Below are positions 60,594 to 64,000 of a stretch of 64,000 bases of DNA, one piece after another. Position 1 is the first letter of the stretch. The number at the start of each line of letters is the position of its first letter. Source of the stretch: Ignelater luminosus (Eukaryota > Arthropoda > Insecta > Coleoptera > Elateridae); NCBI GenBank assembly GCA_011009095.1, contig VTPC01000415.1, positions 182,411 to 246,410 on the forward strand. Reading direction: 5' to 3'. The position numbers and the translations under genes are program-made. The notes beneath the pieces were generated by a model that did not search any database, was not told where the DNA came from, and saw nothing but the letters and a program-made list of their open reading frames with translations.

Positions 60594-61832
60594 CAGTGAT
60601 GTGCGTTGACACGTCAACAATGATTGTTGACATTTTCGTGTCAACAATTTGTCAACAATTGATTTTTCACGTCAAAAATGTCAACAATGTCGACAATGTT
60701 TCAACAATGTCAACAATGTGCCAACTTTGCAAATAAAGTAGGATTCTGCACATTTTTCGTTAAACTTAACCTGTAAACACAAGTGCTAAAATAAGCTAAA
60801 ATGTCTAATAAGATCATTAATAAGATGTTTAAGACAATTCAAGAATCAAAATGGCTGAAAGGCCCAAGAATAAGAATTTTGATGAATTGGATTTTCAGTT
60901 ATAAAAGACTGTGACAGTAACTGAAGATGGAAAAAAAACCAAAATATTATTTAAATAAAATGGCATTAAAAAACTAAATCCTATGTATTTATTCTTATTT
61001 CCATGGAATCAGTAAAATTACAAGTATGTTTACTCATAGCTCCATAGGCCCATACTAAGATTTTTAGTTCGGATATGTGGGGGCACAGTTTATACCTTAC
61101 AGAATCAGTTAGATCACTCAGAGAGGTTCTTTTGATCTTTCGTGTTCCTGGTTTTTGGTCTGCGCACGCTAAACTGTAGACCGCGCGCTTGTAGGGGAGG
61201 TTATATATGCAGTTGATATTCAAATTTCACAACTAATGTAACTTACCAACACTCAACAATTTCACTAATTCACTTACAGAATATGCAAGTTGATTTCATT
61301 TAAATAATACAATCTTTTATGAGATTATTTCTTTGAAGGTTAAGGTCCCTCTACTTCTGGACAGAAAATAGTGCTCTGCGCATAGACCGCGAGTTTCTTG
61401 AAGTGGAAGACAAAATGTAGGGGAAGTGATCCAACTGATTCTGTAAGGTATAAACTGTGGTGGGGGCAATTCTAGCAATGTGACAGTTAGTATTTATTTG
61501 AAAAAAACAAATGCTAACATGATGAACAACATCCTAGCATTTATTTTTTTTCTAATCAAAATTATTCTATACGTACATTAGACTTGAACGTATTTAAGCA
61601 TCTCACAATTCCCTGTGCCTCCTATTTGCCCTCACATACTTTAAGTCAAATAAAAATTATTGTAATAAACTATTTAAGATTTAAATAATAAAGGAAAAAT
61701 CAAGTTTAACAGCTTTGCGCATGTGCATTCATAATGTCTAAATTGTTGACATTGTTGACATAGTTGACATCAATAAGGTCATGTCAACAATTCTTATTGT
61801 TGACGTCGACATTGTTGACACGCACATCACTG
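60594..61832. mobile_element. Non-autonomous hAT-like transposon with intact 8-bp target duplication
   Basis: The element starts CAGTGATGTGCGTTGACACG and ends with the matching inverse (ACACGCACATCACTG). CCACCCAC stands immediately outside both ends (60586-60593 and 61833-61840). CAGTGATG-type termini with an exact 8-bp duplication are hallmarks of the hAT superfamily. Both sub-terminal regions (60602-60720 and 61735-61825) are packed with TTGTTGACA/TGTCAACAA motifs, probable transposase-binding sites. There is no transposase ORF; the interior has a nested element at 61086-61460. Length is 1,239 bp. Confidence 0.85.
61086..61460. mobile_element. MITE nested inside the hAT-like element
   Basis: The left arm CAGTTTATACCTTACAGAAT and onward (to about 61118) is matched in inverse at 61425-61460. 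TGGGGGCA, an 8-bp direct repeat, flanks both sides (61078-61085 and 61461-61468), consistent with a target duplication, though the right arm carries two extra bases before it. The interior has a GC-rich GCGCACGC...GACCGCGCGC stretch. No coding capacity. Confidence 0.65.
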
Positions 61833-61876
61833 CCACCCACCTACTGCTACATGACCCACGTATAAATTATTTTCAT

Positions 61877-62130
61877 CCCAATCTTGTGATGGGGGCGAAG
61901 CGAGGGGGTGGTTAGGTTAGAAGCAGAAAAACAATCATTTTCTTCGAGAATTACACCCCAATCTTGTGATGGGGGCGAAGCGAGGAGGTGGTTAGGTTAG
62001 AAACAGTAAAACAATCATTTTTTTCAAGAATTCCATCCCAATCTTGTGATGGGGGCGAAGCGAGGGGATGGTTAGGTTAGAAGCAGTAAAACAATCATTT
62101 TTTTCAAGAATTCCATCCCAATCTTGTGGG
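61877..62130. repeat. 80-bp tandem repeat, 3.2 copies
   Basis: CCCAATCTTGTGATGGGGGC recurs at 61877, 61957, 62037 and 62117, an exact 80-bp period, with three full units and a truncated fourth. Each full unit contains GCGAAGCGAGG and GGTTAGGTTAG, the latter carrying two copies of the insect telomere-type TTAGG. Units differ at a few bases. The GC-rich parts stand out from the AT-rich flanks. Confidence 0.9.
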
Positions 62131-62520
62131 GGGCCGAATTGAATGAATGAATTCGTTCATGCTTGCGCGGGGTCAATGTCCTCTAGGTGATTTAGGGAAA
62201 TTGGGCTGCGGTACTGTTGGTTGGTACACTGTCGGGTAGTACTAAGAACGTAGCTGCGATATTATGGTGTCATGGCAGTCGTGTGCTTGTGAGTTTCAAA
62301 AATTTTTTTAAAAATTTCTAAGTGTTTGGCGTTGGAGAGCCCTTCCCCAGGTGTGTTTTGATTCTCTGATTGGAATTACATGCATTGGTAAGGTTCAATT
62401 TTTACTGTAGAACTTAAATCCTAGGGGTAGCTATATCGAACTGTTACCAAATAAGCGTTTTGTTCGAATCTGTTAGTGTCTGTTGTTTTTTTCTAAATCG
62501 ATAACATTGAGGTAGAAAAT

Positions 62521-62584
62521 ATGTCGGTGAACGAAAAGGTTGAAGAGATTAAATCATTGAAAATTGGTGTCTACTTTTCGAAAG
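62521..62584 (+). CDS. Possible first coding exon of a gene running out of the window
   Basis: An ATG with a good context (AAAATATG) opens 21 codons, MSVNEKVEEIKSLKIGVYFS plus Lys, and is followed by a usable donor (AAAG|GTATTG). Without splicing the frame ends after four more codons. The upstream 400 bp (62130-62520) are less AT-rich than usual and could be promoter and 5' UTR. No later exon can be joined with confidence before 64000, and the family is not recognised. Confidence 0.3.
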
Positions 62585-63822
62585 GTATTGTGTAGTTATA
62601 AACAAGTGATTATATGCGGAAAAGAATTTACTGTTTTGGTGAAAATCAATTTAAATTATTATTTAACAGTAATTATTGCGAAAAAGGCTAATTACATAGT
62701 AGAGTAAATATCAATGTGGGAATCCTACTAGTGTAGTGAAGGAAATTTAGTTTATTTATGTTTCAATATTACATTTTGTTCGTTTGTTTTTAGTGCGCTT
62801 TCTTCAATTCAAACAAAGTATTTAGCTTCAACTTCAGTCAAAAGATTATATCAGAAAAACATAGTAGGCATTCCGTTATCAGGAAAATAAAAAACTGGAT
62901 TATTTTATAGGAGTAATAAAATAAATTGCGATTATACGTAGTAAAATAGAAATTCATTTGAAATCCTGCTACCTGCGCTACATAAATAAATGAATTTGTT
63001 GAATCAAGAAATGTTACAGCAAATTAAATTTAAAACTTCATGTGAACTTTAAGCTGAATAGAAAGCAGAGAACTAAATGCAACTAAAATACTAATTTAAA
63101 TGTTTCACATTTGCATGAAGTTAGAAGAATACTAAAATTAAGCTGGGTGCAAATTAAATGAAATATTCATGTAGAAATAAGCGAATTATTTAAGTAAACG
63201 ACATTCTTCCGGAATATTATACCCACGAAGTGTAAATTTCTGTTATCATTTGCTTTAATTTTATACAGTAATAGTTAATTAATTATCATAAAGTTTAAAT
63301 ATAAGTTTTTAACTTCTCTTTAGGAGCTCTGCACATTTAAAATGTTAATCTTTTTATTAAATCTTAGATGGATACTAACAAAAAATGATTTTTTTTTCAC
63401 TTTTTAGTCTAATTTATCTACCAGATGAATAATGGCTCTAAGATTTTAATTTATGAGTGAATAAGGATTATTTAACTTTCGCTGAAATTATAGAAGTAGG
63501 TCAGTAGTTTATTTATGAATGAATGAAAACATTTTCATTTCGCTCCTCAATGAAATTTTCAAACGCAAGGATATTTACTTGAACCTGATTGCACCTATCA
63601 ATCAGTTCAATCGATGAACGATTTAAATATTTAAAACCAACTCTTGAATTTCCAAATGGGATTTTAGTATACCAGATGGAATATTTTGCAGACTGAATAG
63701 TGTTTGTGAGTGACATATCTAACATCCTCCGCATTACGCAATATGAGAATATACATATATACACCATTTAAAACGCAAATGTCGCACATCGCATCTGCAC
63801 TGTCCCGAGTTATCTGTAATCA
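62585..63822. other. AT-rich stretch without assignable features
   Basis: If the exon at 62521-62584 is real, this would be its first intron. I see no convincing exon on either strand. The 84-codon minus-strand ORF at 63513-63767 has no recognisable motif or splice partner. Confidence 0.4.
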
Positions 63823-64000
63823 AGTATCAGAAACGTGCTTGCAAATGCTCTTATTGGTCTGATATTTCCAGTCAATGAGTTTCACTAGATTGTTTCTGAT
63901 ACTGCCAGTATATAAAGGGTTACCTACAAAAACCAAATCAAACTCAACGATGTCTTACTTATGATTAAACACATACTTAACTATGGAGAAAATTCGATCA
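63823..64000 (+). promoter_or_regulatory. TATA-box promoter at the window edge
   Basis: TATATAAAG at 63909-63917 is followed at the expected distance by TCAAACTCAACG, a candidate start region. A short ATG ORF at 63949 stops after four codons (TCT TAC TTA TGA), and another ATG at 63983 opens a frame that leaves the window. Upstream, AGTATCAGAAAC (63823-63834) and its inverse GTTTCTGATACT (63892-63903) form a 12-bp inverted repeat just above the TATA box, placed where a regulator could bind. TATA promoters in insects usually serve strongly regulated genes. Confidence 0.4.

Noticed and set aside
60602-61825. Possible CRISPR-like array from repeated TTGTTGACA units
   Set aside because: Spacing is irregular, repeats are 9-mers in both orientations, and the block lies inside a hAT-like element of an insect genome.
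63513-63767. Minus-strand 84-codon ORF near the right edge
   Set aside because: Its composition is fairly mixed, but I found no motif, no splice partner and no promoter, so it is not called as a gene.

Overview
The window is AT-rich nuclear DNA from an insect. The evidence is spliced genes with short GT-AG introns, animal gene families throughout, mariner, hAT and non-LTR remains, and GGTTAGG-type motifs. A hymenopteran is my guess; the sequence does not prove it. Nine protein-coding genes are assigned with varying certainty: eight recognised families and one small two-exon gene that I cannot name. Several weaker ORFs are listed with low confidence.

Layout, left to right. (1) 1-3307, plus strand: an intron and the last two coding exons of a Nova/Pasilla KH-domain splicing regulator, followed by about 12 kb with no other gene that probably includes a long 3' UTR. 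(2) 15.6-15.9 kb, plus: a 52-residue single-pass membrane microprotein. (3) 16.7-17.7 kb, minus: zeta-class GST (maleylacetoacetate isomerase), divergent from (4) 18.8-24.4 kb, plus: protein O-mannosyltransferase 2 in 14 exons, whose intron 6 holds a complete intronless COQ2 gene on the same strand. (5) 25.6-37.9 kb, plus: a PGAP6/TMEM8-type CREST membrane protein; a 9.7-kb transposon-filled intron separates its ectodomain from its membrane domain. (6) 38-46.3 kb: gene-poor, with a reverse transcriptase relic. (7) 46.3-46.9 kb, minus: SAYSD1, sharing a 482-bp divergent promoter with (8) 47.4-57.8 kb, plus: bifunctional glutamyl-prolyl-tRNA synthetase in 25 coding exons with six WHEP repeats. 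Its 3.7-kb intron 16 carries an inverted duplication, several MITE-like elements and a possible nested two-exon ORF. (9) 58.1-59.9 kb, minus: SIRT2, tail-to-tail with EPRS1. (10) 60-64 kb: a hairpin MITE, a hAT-like element with an exact 8-bp target duplication and another element nested in it, an 80-bp tandem array, a possible first exon, and a TATA promoter at the edge.

The genes are mostly unrelated housekeeping functions (tyrosine breakdown, ubiquinone synthesis, O-mannosylation, GPI-protein processing, ER translocation quality control, tRNA charging, protein deacetylation). The links between them are architectural: two divergent promoters, one convergent pair with closely spaced or overlapping 3' ends, and one gene nested inside another. 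I see no CRISPR, operon or other prokaryotic system. The most unusual items are the COQ2/POMT2 nesting, the EPRS1 intron-2 hairpin, the EPRS1 intron-16 inverted duplication with an ORF, and the intact-looking hAT element.
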